This document shows, piece by piece, positions 1 through 11,815 of a stretch of 64,000 nt of DNA. The stretch's first letter is position 1. The number at the start of each line of letters is the position of its first letter. The position numbers and the translations under genes are program-made. The DNA comes from Sinohyriopsis cumingii (taxonomy: Eukaryota; Mollusca; Bivalvia; Unionida; Unionidae): positions 31,622,311 through 31,686,310 of the forward strand of contig CM068835.1 of the NCBI GenBank assembly GCA_028554795.2, in the 5' to 3' direction. A model generated the notes under the pieces. It searched no databases. It was not told the origin of the DNA and saw only the letters and a program-made list of their open reading frames with translations.

Positions 1-1049
1 CACTTGACTCGTCTGGGTTTCCTTTTTTTCAAACGGCTTTATATTATAGTAGTCACATGCTTGAATGGGTGCCGCACACCATTTTTAAATCATGTGACGT
101 CGGGGACATGCTATATTTTGTGTCAGCATATACAGACAACCGCTTGAACTAAATTTCTATAGAAATAGTTATTGATATCCGCGTCTCTTTTAAATCCCGA
201 ATTAATTCACCTTTTTATATACTCATTTTAAACTAGAATTATTAGTACCATTAAAGATTGAATATATTAAATATATTAACTATATAAGGCCAAAGTGTTC
301 TTTTTATTACTACTCTTGTCAATATGGATAGTGATGTTTTCGTGTTTACGTTACGATTTCCAACATGGCTGCCTAAGCCGTTAACATTATAATCTTCTAT
401 CATTACTCGTTCTGAATGAAAGGTCGAATGTGTTGAAATCATCATAAATATAATGACCCACAAATGTAATGGCTCAGGACACTGGCAGTTCTGGTTTCGA
501 ATGTGTATAAAATTTAAGTTTAACAAAAAAAAGATATGAATTGCAATGGATGAGATGTGGCTCAAAACTTATACAACTTTCAGGTCTTAGAATGAAAACT
601 GCTCCCACTTTGTGATCAGGTTTCCTGAATGCTATTTATAATAACCGGAGAAAATATTCAGCTTTTGGAACTTCATTGAAAAATCTCTGTAAATGTGGAC
701 ATGTTTTATTTATTTCAAACAAGACTACTTCAGACTATTCACTAATTATTCAAGGGCTACAGACAACTCATCGAAAAAACCCACAAACAACCATGACCCT
801 TACAATCCTTCTTATAAATAAAGGAAAACAGCAGCAGAGATGATGAAGAGACCACTTGCCCATTTATGAATATTAAGCTTCCTACGAAAATGAAAATACA
901 AGGTTAATAAAGCCAAACCGAAGCCTCCCTAATTGGGTTAGCTCATTTTGTTATTTCATACTTGTCGTTCGTGTTTTCAAATTTGTATGTGCGTTTTGTT
1001 TGCCAGTTGGACACTCATTCTTTGTCGCACCCTTTCTGCTGCTATCTTT
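1..1049. other. Left edge, no recognised gene
   Basis: AT-rich sequence left of the Polinton ATPase. It may still be Polinton (for example a protease gene or an end), but I see no catalytic motif and no inverted repeat matching the right side. An open minus-strand stretch at 251-565 shows no family resemblance. Confidence 0.35.
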
Positions 1050-1775
1050 TTATCCAAATAATTTATCAAGACCTCTACGATATCGTGATCGAGGATCATG
1101 CAAATTTATAGTTACAAATCTGTGTGGGGAAACGTGCTTTGGAATATAAATTTTTGAACTTAATCATATCCATATCATATCCCCTGAACACCAAGTCTGA
1201 TAAATATTTCGCAGAGAATGTGTAACAACTCCATTAAACACAACTAAAATATTGCAGTTATCTCTGATCACTTTAAGTATTTGTGTATATCGTTGAGTGA
1301 AATAAATCACTTCTGTGTTTTTGTGTCTGGCTCGAGAAAATGTCCGAGCTGGATGTGATTGTTTGTCCAGCATCGCATCATTGTGAACTATGAGATTATT
1401 AATACATCCATCGAGGTCATCTACATATGGGGCGTCATCATTATCAGTGATACAATTAATAAAATCCTTGCCGTCCTTGTCCAACAATTTTACGTTTTCA
1501 TTAAAATCTTGAAGCACATCGTAGCATCACTGCTCATCTACAGATGGTGCCACTAAATATAATTTATTCCACTTGAGCCATCTCATTATCTGATTAAGCA
1601 ACAGTTGCCTCTTACCAGACCCAGATGGACCTATGATAATTGCACTGATAGAATTTGGTAGCGCTGGATGATGTTTTACTGGGTCTTGCTTTCGTGTCGA
1701 TGATAAATCAATGACATCCATGTTGTACAAATATAATAAATAATATGGATGTATATTTTGTTCGATGCAGAGCAC
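1050..1775 (-). pseudogene. Polinton packaging ATPase (FtsK/A32-like), fossil
   Basis: A Walker A motif, GPSGSGK, lies near 1610-1630. It is followed by a region with a degenerate Walker B-like segment and a segment typical of Polinton ATPases (FSRARHKNTEVIYFTQRYTQ). The C-terminal part, around 1050-1160, also keeps family-like sequence (INLHDPRSRYRRGLDKL). In living relatives this enzyme drives genome packaging. Fossil copy, broken. Confidence 0.8.
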
Positions 1776-1794
1776 CCACTTTCACAAGTGGATG

Positions 1795-2165
1795 AACAAC
1801 AAAAATAACAAAAATTATAAAGCGTGCACTTACAGGTAAATGTGTGAAATGTGGTAAACAAATATACATTTATTTCGTCTCGTATAAAGACAGGTGGTGA
1901 TATCGCTGCATCATTAGGAAAATTACCAGGAGCTCCATGGGCTAAGTATCCAGGAGAAAAACATTTTCCTGGATATAATTATTGTGGTTCTGGAAGCAAG
2001 ACCTGGAGAGTATCCAATAAATGAGATTGATCAAAGATGTCACGTTTATGATGGCGCGTATAAAAATAAGGATTTACAACAACGACATATATCAGATGTG
2101 AGGTTGATTCATTCATTAAATTCCATTAAAAAAACAATCTCTCAGAGAAAAACTTTCTAACTTCC
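1795..2165 (+). pseudogene. Phospholipase A2-like (parvovirus VP1u-type) protein of the Polinton, fossil
   Basis: A small zinc-ribbon-like stretch (RALTGKCVKCGKQI) is followed by LPGAPWAKYPGEKHFPGYNY, with a CG after it, and then a segment with DQRCHVYDGAYKN. The order fits the PLA2-like proteins known from Polintons and adintoviruses, which resemble the parvovirus capsid PLA2: a Ca-binding loop with PGYNYCG, then an HD-type site. Broken. Confidence 0.7.
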
Positions 2166-3205
2166 TAGTTAAATCTGCAATGAAAGGTAAACTAGTTAAG
2201 ATGCCGAAAATTAATCAACTGATTATTATAATAATGGAACCAATTTATTATAGCCGCAGAGGATATTGGAGAGGTAGATCAGCGATTAGTAAACTAGCTG
2301 ATGCAGCAAGTGTCACATGTTGTGTTGCTGCAACATGGTTAGAAACGACAGGCAATATGGTAAATTTTAACTACCTTCACCTAAACAAATTCAGTATGCA
2401 CATTTTCATGTCAGCGCTTCCAATGAAGTTCTTCAGGCAGATATTTTAATTTTACTACACGATGCCGTTAAAACACGTAGATGTCAATCACGCATATACA
2501 AATATGCGTTAACTGTCTTTGACGTTGAAAGTAGATATATAGAAGCAGGACCACTATCAACTGAAGCAACAGCTGAAGTTGTATCTGTTTTTTGAACGAA
2601 TTTATCAATGTCGTGGTCTACGATGGCCACAGTTGCTACAGGTTGATCCTGGCAAGGAATTTCCAGGTGCAGTATCATCTCTGATGAAAAAACATAACGT
2701 CAAAATCAGACGAGGACATACCGCAGTTCGTCGCGATCAGGCAATTGTTGAACGATATAACCGAACACTTGCTGAGCGGTTATTTGGATATCAATATGCG
2801 AAGGAAATAATTCAGAAAGACAAAAGATCTCGTGAATGGGTTGCAAGACTACCGAGTGTGATAGCTGCGTTACATAATGAAATTACTCGTGCAATTTCAA
2901 TGAAACCCATCAATGTGATCACAAAAAAACATGTAACAATACAGCGACATGACGTTTCAAAACAACTAGTATTAGGTAATGTGACTGATTTATTTATGTG
3001 AACCTAGTGAACTTGCAGGTGGTACAAAAAGAGCGACTGATCCTATATGGAGTGTGAGGACACATACAATTTCCAGCGTGGTAACATCCACGGGTAGACC
3101 TGCAATCTACAGATTAGATTCAACTGCTTTTCAACGTGAATTTTTACGTGAACAATTACAAGTAATTCCTGAAGACACACGATTACCACCGCATTCACTT
3201 TTGTG
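2165..3205 (+). pseudogene. Polinton integrase (retroviral-type), fossil
   Basis: The N-terminal part shows YYSRRGYWRGRSAISKLADA, a Polinton integrase hallmark. The DDE core region includes LLQVDPGKEFPGAV and RRGHTAVRRDQAIVERYNRT. The C-terminal part reads GGTKRATDPIWSV, as in the chromodomain-like tail of family members. It integrates the element into host DNA in live relatives. Broken. Confidence 0.9.
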
Positions 3206-5489
3206 AACTGGCGCCTCGACTTCTATTACGCTCAAGACAGGTCAGCATCAGATTTTCACGTGTGTGACCAAGACTAGATAGACGGTAAACTGTCTTGGAG
3301 TATTATTTGAATACTGCCACAACATTACTGTGTTACAGCTCGCACAATGATTACTCTGTCATTGTTTCAGCGTCATGATAAATTTATCGTCGAGATCAAA
3401 TTCACGCTTATTTTTTTTATCACACTGTTTATAACTAACTAATGTTTTCTTTACTACATCGTCGCTATTGCCTTCTTGAGATTGATTTATTATAATCTGT
3501 GAAGTCTATAATGACCCTTGGCAGGTGAGATATTCTTCTGACTCGAGACACTGCGAGATAAACTAAATATGACCATTCACTATGATCACTGACATTCCAA
3601 ATATTAGTATCTGAAATAGTTAATCCTTGTAACGAATGAATCGTTATAGCATATGCCAGAGTCCACGGAGTTTTGTCCATCGTTAACGCGCTCTCAATAA
3701 TACTGACAGGAACTAAACAAATATCATTTAGTACAAGATTTTGTTTCCTTGACTCTGTCAAGGAACCTGGAATTTCAAGTTCGATATTATGCCGTTGAGT
3801 ATCTGATGGGCGAAAACATAATGGTACAGGTAGATTTGAAAATTTTACTTCATGTAACATAAATAATTGTTGTTGAAGCGTATCACGAACTATCTTTCTA
3901 CTTGCAGCTATTAAATCATCTGGTCTCCACATATTCCAAAAAAAGATCTTATGAGTTTATGAAAATACTTTACGCATTATTTAACATTGAATTTTATTTG
4001 GTTGTAGTCAGAGTAATTTCTTAAACTCTCTTAATTCTGGATTAAGCGCTCTATGATTATCTGTTATTTCCGTATAATAATCAACAAAATTCCTCAGCCA
4101 TTCATGTGTAGACAATCCGACAAAAGGTGGTTGACCATGATCGCCACACATTATTACAGTAAATATTGTTAACGTTTCTAATGAAATGGTACATATTTCA
4201 TCCCAAATAATTATTCTAGGGACATGTTTATCTCCCATTCGTTCATGATTCCATTTATCCTCTTGCACCAAAAAAAAAAGCTATCATAAGTATTAGATTT
4301 TACCTCTGGCTCTTTCATTTCCCTGGCGAGTCTATGTGTAGGTGTTAATACAACCATATCAATAGAGTTTGAACAACTATGGCGAAATAATTCGATCACA
4401 CGTGTTGTCTTTCCTGATCCACCTGGTCCGTTTAGATAGACTGTTTTATGTCTGACAACTGGATCATATACGGTGATGATACTGTATCTTGCATATTTTC
4501 ACATGAAGTATTTTTACACTCGACATCAGCTGTTTCGTCATAAATATGTAGTTGTTATTTTTTCAATCTCTATGCAACCCATGATGATTCAGTGTCGACA
4601 TTTAGTTGTTTTTTATATATAAAAATAACACATATGCATGTTTCTTCTCGATATAAAATGAATCCGTCGCTATTCTAACGGCTAATTTAGGGAATCTGTT
4701 CATAATCGATATAATTTAGGGAATCTGTTCATCATCGATATAATTTAGGGAATCTGTTCATCATCGATGATATATTTATTGAAACATACACGTGCATCAA
4801 AGATCTTAAATGAGTATATTGCGGTGATTCACCATCAGTGTAACTCATAATTGTACCTAATTTAGTTCCATCTGACAAGTGAGCTGTTTCTCGGCTAATA
4901 CATATATTTTTTTATTGTATCGGCGATGATAAAATCTAATTCACCATTGTCAATAACTAACATATAACGGCTTCGTTTATGATCACATGAACCACCTTGC
5001 GGAAACTTTCCAATGATCCTTCTACCGAGATCCTTTGATTGTTTATTTTCATAGTCACATCATCGGGAAAACCAAACCGAGTCGATTTCCACGAATGTTT
5101 CTCTCTGGTAAAATGAGCTGAGACACATGGAATAGTAAAATAATTACTGAGTAAATGTCATTAGTCGCTGATACAGGATCACTTTTACTAATCTGATTAA
5201 CTAAAATCGAAAATATTGATACAATTTGACTGTTCTATCTCGAGGAAATATTGTCACCACCCACGCATGCTCATTATGATCAATACTATTTATCGGAGCT
5301 TCTTTTGATTCATATTTTGATTTGTACTTAGTCTTTCCAGTTATTGTTTTTACTATTATTGGAAATTTTAGTTTCTTTCCCAGTTCAGCAAAGTTTTTGA
5401 AAGACGCTCCGGTATCTTTTGACCACACATCGTTTGAACTAGTCCAAACCACACTCACACTGGAGCAAAGGTCAGTCCATTTTTTCTGA

Positions 5490-8208
5490 CTATACCGTCC
5501 TCCTCCTAGTAGAACAAATAAGCTGGCTGAATCTCTCTTTTTGGAGCAGTTTCCGAATCTCCTGGATTATGAAAATTTGATAGGTGGCAATCTGATTATT
5601 CTTGGAGATTTCAACTTTCACTTTAACTGTCCCGGAAACCCAAACACATCAAAACTCATAGATTCCATTAATGTTTTCAACCTAAAACAGTCAGATAACC
5701 AACCCACCCATAGACATGGTCACATTTTAGACTGGATTCTTCATAAACCGGATGATAACATTCTACGGTCCTCCCTGGTATCCCATGATCTTGCATCAGA
5801 TCACCTCTGCATTATATGCCATCTTGACGTATCAGTCCCTAACCCTCCACCTTTATCTGCTACTAAGAGAAACCTTCGTATGATAAATAGAACCAAACTA
5901 ATGCACGAGATCCAAGCAAACCTAACAACTTCCTTACCTCCTACAGCAGAACAACTCGATAACTGCCAGAGTTCATTGCTCGACAAACATGCCCCAGCTG
6001 CCAATTGCAGAGTATCAATTCAAAAGTGTTCTACATGATATAGCAGTGTTAGGGACCAGCTTCGCACTGCTAAAAGAGACCGCCGTAAAGCTGAGAGGCT
6101 TTGGCTTTCCACCAGACTCACTATTCATAAGCAAATCTATGAAGTGGCTAAGAAGAATGTCACAGATATAGTCCATGCAGCGATATCAGCCCACTACACT
6201 ACTAAGATCATGGAAAGTTCCATCTGCAAAGAGCTCTTCGAGATTACTAACACGCTAATGTCAAGGAATAAATCTACACCACTTCCAACTACCTTCTCTC
6301 CAGTCGACCTTCCGGACATGTTTGCAAATTTCTTCCGTGACAAAGTACAAATCATTAGAGATAAGCCTGACACCACAATTTCAATTGACTCGTAGTCACC
6401 ATACAGTTGGGATACAGAATTTGAGCGGAAACCATCAGCAGTATTTGAACCTGTCTCTATGGATTTCGTACGTACAATCCTGATGAAGAGTGCATCAAAG
6501 TCATGTGAACCTGATCCAATTCCAACATCACTGCTACTTGAGTGCTTAGATCCAGTATTGTCTTCACTAACTGATGTTATTAATACCTCTCTCTCATCAG
6601 AAGAATTACCATCATTTTTCAAAACTGCCATTGTAAAGCCTCTGCTGAAGAAGCCAACACTAGACCATAACGATTTAAAGAACTACCGCCCAGTTTCTAA
6701 TCTCCCATTCATATAAAAAATCTTAGAAAAGGTTGTTCTATCCCAGCTTGTATCTCATCTGAATTCAAACAGTCTTTTTAGCAATGTACAATTTGCAAAT
6801 CGCCCTTGCAACAGTACTGAAACTACTCTTCTAAAAGTAGTTAATGACATTCTCTCTGCGTTGGATAGCGGAAAGATTAAAGTTCTCACCCTCCTTGATT
6901 TGTCTGCAGCATTTGACAAAATAGGCCATGATATATTACTTCACTGTCTCCAACATGTATTTGGCATTCATGATACAGCCTTACTGTGGTTCAAGTCCTA
7001 CTTGGTCAACAGGACACAAACTGTATCTGCAAATGGAATACACTCCAGCCCAGTTAAAATATGTTGTGGTGTTGCACAGGGGTCTGTTCTTGGACATGTT
7101 CTCTTCATTCTGTACACTCAGTCGCTCTCAAGTGTCATAGATCATCATCCAGTGTCTCACCAACTGTACGCTGATGATACCCAAAGATACAAATCTAGCC
7201 ACCCAACTGAAGTTGATGCTACCATCCAAGGTGTAGAGAGGTGCATTTCTGATGTGAAATCATGGATTACATGTAACAAGCTGCAGATGAATGATGATTA
7301 AACTGAGGCCATTCTGATCACAATACAAAGACTTTCTTATTCACATCCTTTACCTCAAACAATAAATATCAGCAACACCAACATTAAATTCACACAATCA
7401 GTACGAAACCTAGGTGTTACTCTGGACAGTACTCTCACATTTCACCAACATGTCATGAACATATGCAAGGCTGCATATCTTGAGCTGAGATGCATCAGCT
7501 CCATTTGCAAATATCTTTCAGTTGATGCCACTAAAACATTTGTGTGTTCATTAGTACTTTCAAGACTGGACTATTGTAACTCAATTCTGTCTGGTTCATC
7601 TCAATATCTACTCCAGAAACTTCAAAATGTTCAAAACACAGCTGCTCGGATCATACTTAGAGTACCACGATCAGAGCACACCTCCCCGCTGCTCTCTATC
7701 CTACACTGGCTATCCATTCGATCCAGAATCAAATACAAATTTTGTTCTCTGTGCTACCTTTCATTGTCGGACTCTGGTCCAACATACCTATCCTACATCA
7801 CCCATGTGTATACACCAGCAAGATACTTACGCTCCTCTTCTGACAATCGTATACTCATTATTCCCACTATAAAAACAAAGTCATATGGACAGCGTTCTTT
7901 TGCATACCAGAGCCCAGCAACGTGGAATTAATTGCCCACTGAACTTAGACACAAAGACACAATGATCCCATTCAAGAGTGCTCTCAAAACTCACTTATTT
8001 AGACTGCAAGAACAAACTTAAAGACCTAATACTGTTTCCTACCTTAAATATTGTCAGCATGGTTTTTATGTTTTCTAATTTCATGGTGTTTGTTTTTGTA
8101 ATCATATCATTATATGCTTTTTATCTTATAGGTGTTGTCTAATGTTGTAAAGCGCTTAGAGCTTCTAAAGATTAGGCGCCATAAAAGTCCTCATTATTAT
8201 TATTATTT
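5490..8208 (+). mobile_element. CR1/L2-like LINE, 5'-truncated copy inserted in the Polinton
   Basis: A non-LTR retrotransposon of the CR1/L2 kind. It starts inside the endonuclease domain (YRPPPSS, then ILGDFNFHF and DHLCIICHLD), runs through the RT domain (NYRPVSNLPF, LLDLSAAFDKIGHD, AQGSVLG and the catalytic YADD near 7170) and ends with the usual C-terminal segment (LDYCNSILSG, LHWLSIRSRIKYKF). Everything from 5493 to the natural stop at 8019-8021 lies in one frame with five internal stops (6036, 6393, 6714, 7299, 7929) and no net frameshift. The 3' UTR ends in AAAGCGCTTAGAGC-like sequence and an (ATT)n tail at 8192-8208, typical of these families. No clear target-site duplication was found. 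It cannot encode an active enzyme. Confidence 0.9.
6459..7301 (+). pseudogene. Reverse transcriptase domain of the CR1/L2-like LINE
   Basis: The RT fingers and palm run from SCEPDPIPTSLLLE through LKNYRPVSNLPF to YADDTQRY, the catalytic aspartates being in YADD. Stops at 6714 and 7299 interrupt the reading frame; no indel is needed to follow it. The Asp of the first catalytic motif (LLDLSAAFD) is present. Confidence 0.88.
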
Positions 8209-8691
8209 ATATTTTTAACTGTTTCTGCCCACGTATTCATTTTTTTCACGTCTTAGATCCATTAGTTTATTTCCACGTGTCGTGATTGTGTAGTGTTTTG
8301 TCAGTCGCTAGGCTACAAAATTTATTTTCGAAAATTTCATTGGTTTGAGATCATACACGTTGGGTTTATCATTTATCAGATATATATATCTAAATAACTG
8401 CAGTCACAGGATGCCCTCGTTCATAATATGGGTTATCAACATTGATGGTTTGGAATTTGTATTTAACATAACAATATTTCCAGTTTGAAGACGGACAGGG
8501 TCACGCTTGTCAGAGGATTCTCCTGCAATAAATTTTATTCTAAACAAAATCTTTGATTGTCGAGATAATTGATAATCGCTGCTGCATCGGCAATACCTTC
8601 GGTATTTCGCATGATTCTGAATATCGACCACACATGAGTTGTACCTTCGTCGCGAAATTCTTTTATGGCACAACGAATACTTTTAATTAGA

Positions 8692-8955
8692 GGTTACGTC
8701 GGATCAACCATATCTCACCTCCGCAAGTGAGGGGTTCTCCTGTCAAGATCAAATCTATAATCAGAAGGCTCGATTTGAGATAATCTCTCAAATTCTTCCA
8801 TATTATAGTTAAGGCAAATATATATAAAAAATGAATTATAATTATATATATAATGATGCAAACAAAGGATAACTGTAAATGGCTATTTATAGGTCTTGCA
8901 ACTTCCTGTAACAAATCTGGCGTAAACGAATTATGTGGACTTCACCTAACAAAGT
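8692..8955. other. Short AT-rich stretch between the helicase gene and the HNH region
   Basis: Coding-like minus-strand sequence becomes unreadable here and an AT-rich tract with ATATATA runs lies at about 8815-8855. Possibly a promoter-bearing divergence point between the minus-strand replication gene and the plus-strand HNH region; nothing else is recognisable. Confidence 0.3.
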
Positions 8956-9650
8956 GTACGAAGAGGGAGTCTAGGACCAAAACCGTGTTTGAAGTGTGGT
9001 GTTGGGGTTAGAGAAGAAACGCAGTTGTGTATGCCGTGTGGTAGTAAAAAGGACAGAGAGCTGAAACGATATTACGATAAACAAATAACACTGACAATAA
9101 TGACCAGGTCATAAAAATGCTGACGATTTTCTAGTCAGAGTGACAAAATAATTATTGAGACAAATAATATTATTATACAAAATGCAACAACATGAATTTG
9201 TAGAACATCCCAGCTTCAATGATTTTGAAGCATCTCGAGATGGTAACATCAGGCACTGTCGACTAAAAAAAAACAGTCGATAATGTCATTAATACTGGTT
9301 ATCTTAAACTTTGTGCTAGGGAAGAACTATTATCTTTCTCATAAATTTGCCTATGAATGTTTCCAAGGACTAATCAATGACGGTTCTGTGATCGATCATA
9401 TCAACGGAAGGAAACTCTATAATTCCTTGATTAATTTACAGGCTATTACACAGTCAGAATTTGGTACTGGGAAATATAACAAATTTCCTAGGGTCGTTAA
9501 ATCCGTAAATACAGAGGCTGGTGAAGAAATAATATTTCACCAATGAATGCAGCTGGAAAATATTTTAATATTTCAGTGCTTTCTGTAAAATATGTCGCAG
9601 ATAATATTACCAGATGGGCGTTCTCGAAGAAGTATAAACAAATAAAATAC
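8956..9650 (+). pseudogene. Zinc-ribbon segment and HNH homing-type endonuclease in the Polinton, fossil
   Basis: A segment with two CxxC knuckles (CLKCG, then CMPCG) at about 8956-9060 is followed from 9182 by an HNH-endonuclease-like protein. The N-terminal piece (EFVEHPSFNDFEASRDGNI) resembles the NUMOD4-type strand-turn motif. The core reads IDHINGRKLYNSLINLQAIT near 9391-9450, the classic HNH motif of phage and large-DNA-virus homing endonucleases. Whether it belonged to the Polinton or invaded it as a selfish gene cannot be told. Broken. Confidence 0.72.
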
Positions 9651-9659
9651 CATTTTAGT

Positions 9660-10460
9660 ATCTTCCGATTGTGTTAGATACGAACATATGAAGGGAAATA
9701 ACTCTGTCAAGCTAAGCTTTCTCCGGTAGAGTAATTAAGTAGTTACTCCACTTGTTACTGCCTCATATTTATATGATTATTTTTAGTGTCATCATAACTA
9801 TTATACAATAATAACTGTCTGTATGTAATTAGATGTTAGTGGAGTAACGTAAGTTTGTAATAGTTCAAATTAGAAGAAAGGTATGTATACCCTTTAACTT
9901 CATCCTTGATACATTCAGAAAAACAGTAAATAACACACGCCCCGTTACGTTTATAATACAGCAACGTTATTTTTTTACGTCTCCAGGTAAGTAGCTGTAT
10001 ACAGACCTACATGTATTTTATACGGCGTGTTTGAAAAATGGAAATAAATCCATGCTGCAGTTTACAAGAATTATAATCTACTCAGTTTCATAATAATCAT
10101 TTGTAGGATTCCATATAGATAACTTCATAATAATTTCTGAAATATATATCAGCAAGGATGGTTCATTACAGTGTTAGCGTGGCTGATTCTCATACTCGAG
10201 GCATGCTTTCCAATCCCGTGACTGACAAATGTCGACGTTGGCGAATATTTCGCGGTTTTTGATATTGGGGTGTGTATGCATGAAATTGAAAGGCATAGAC
10301 AACCATCTGAATCTCTAAAATTTCGTTTCTTTTATGGATTCGCTGGGGGCAAGAATTTGTGGAGCCTCAAAAACAAAAAAAAAAAACAAAAAAAAAAAAC
10401 AGTAGCATGAAGTGAGGTCTGAATCTCACTGAAAGGTACCCCAGACAAATTTTTTAGAAA
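9660..10460. other. Polinton interior with no recognisable gene
   Basis: About 800 bases after the HNH region. There is a short plus-strand coding-like stretch at about 10158-10250 and two A-rich runs at 10371-10400. No motif of a known family was seen. Confidence 0.3.
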
Positions 10461-10462
10461 GA

Positions 10463-10603
10463 ATGTCAGCCAAAAAGAAAGGGTGCCAAGAAGACCATAA
10501 GAAAGGTTTCACCAAAGAACCTTATGGAATGGCCAAAAAGGCAAATATGAAGGGACCCCGTGGAATGATAACCGCTCATCATGCTAATGTTTGTTTTTGT
10601 TAA
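10463..10603 (+). CDS. Small lysine-rich ORF (46 aa) within the Polinton
   Basis: ATG at 10463, stop at 10601-10603, beginning MSAKKKGCQEDHKKGF and containing AKKANMKGPRG. It has about ten lysines and no acidic cluster, so it would bind nucleic acid if made. It could be a remnant of a basic core or minor virion protein, or chance. No family recognised. Confidence 0.25.
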   Translation: MSAKKKGCQEDHKKGFTKEPYGMAKKANMKGPRGMITAHHANVCFC

Positions 10604-11290
10604 AAATATATATTCAAATATATATTTGTTATCTAATGAACTACGAAAATATAAATGCTATTATTTCTGCAACTAAAAAATTAAAAAATGACATTATAAA
10701 AATATGTGATGAATCGATTTTTTATTTTGAATCACTACTGCAACGAATTTGAAGATAGAGATAAACAACCAGCAAAGTATCTATTCATTAAGTTGATTCA
10801 GCAGTCTATGGTTCAATCCGACATTCAAATATACAGAAGTTGATAAATTTGTATCTCTTTCACGCGTAATTGAAAACAGTAGATCAAAATTATCTCACGA
10901 ATAAGAATACGAAACAAAAATGTTATTGATACAAGCGTGAGACAATTGAGAAAGATTATGTCAGATCGTGAAAATAGTGCTGTCACTAGTGACCGTAGTG
11001 ATTGTGTTAACGTCACAAAAGGGGATTATGTAAGTGAAAGTTAATGTTTCAACTTTGTCTTGGGTAACGGATTCTGATGAAAACAATGACAATTCTGATA
11101 ATTAATATTTACTAGTGATTGTAATAACAATATTATAATATTTATTCTGAATCAGGTTTAATTTAATTTTTGATAATATTTATTCTGATTCAGATTTGTT
11201 TCTGACAAAAAATATTTATTCTGATTCGAATATATTTTTGATAATAATATTTCTTATGTAATTTTCTATTTTCAGTAAGATTTTTACATA
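10604..11290. other. AT-rich stretch with no gene recognised
   Basis: Very AT-rich sequence between the small basic ORF and the repeated block that starts near 11290. Scattered copies of a motif like TATTCTGATTCAG occur at 11140-11230. No protein family was recognised on either strand. Confidence 0.3.
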
Positions 11291-11815
11291 ATGGAGTACC
11301 ATTCACCCCATCAAATTATAAAATCTGACTGATTTTCATGAGTTTTAGTAACATTTACCCCGTTGAGTGATAAAATCTGACTGATTTTCATGATTTTAAG
11401 TACCTTTACCTGAAATCTGGACGAGAATCAGTAAAAAATAAATTCTGTTATAATATATTTATTTATTCCCTGACAAAGTCAAGGGTGAACTTATTATGAT
11501 GTAATTTGTTTTTCCGTTTTTGATGAGATGTTTTTGTTATTTTGAAAATTATTTACCCTCATCAATTTGATGAAATTGTTTGATAATCTGATTTAATTTG
11601 GGTAACATACCCATCAATTTGATGAAGTTAACCATTAATCTTAAATATTAATAGCGATAAAATCAATGATAAAATTGTTGAACTTAAATTATTAATGAAA
11701 TTGAAAAAAAATACAATGGACAAATTATGGATAATATACCCATCAAACTATGAAATCGGACTAAGTTTCGTTATTTTAAGTATCATATACCCCATCAAAT
11801 TATTAAATCTAACTA
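11290..11815. repeat. Degenerate tandem repeat, unit about 60 bp
   Basis: Imperfect units with the core AAATCTGACTGATTTTCATG, preceded by ACCCCATCAAATTATA-like sequence, recur at about 11300, 11360, 11740 and 11780 with strong divergence. They lie beside the C-terminal end of the capsid gene and look like an old, decayed minisatellite inside the Polinton. Confidence 0.5.

Larger units (their letters stand above)
3460..8700 (-). pseudogene. Long replication gene of the Polinton with C-terminal SF1 helicase, fossil, split by a LINE
   Basis: Read on the minus strand. The helicase part spans about 3465-4450: Walker A GPGGSGKTT near 4405-4425, a motif Ia-like stretch (VLTPTHRLAREM), an Asp-Glu motif II (IIIWDE) with a nearby GDHGQPP motif III, and a late motif (AYAITIHSLQGLTIS) of the kind found in Pif1/RecD- and UL5-like SF1 helicases. 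Upstream (4450-5470, and beyond the LINE at about 8215-8700) there is further coding-like sequence, for example GKFPQGGSCDHKRSRY, which I cannot assign; a primase domain is one possibility. The LINE at 5490-8208 interrupts it. A 29-bp unit occurs three times at about 4682-4768. Broken. Confidence 0.65.
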
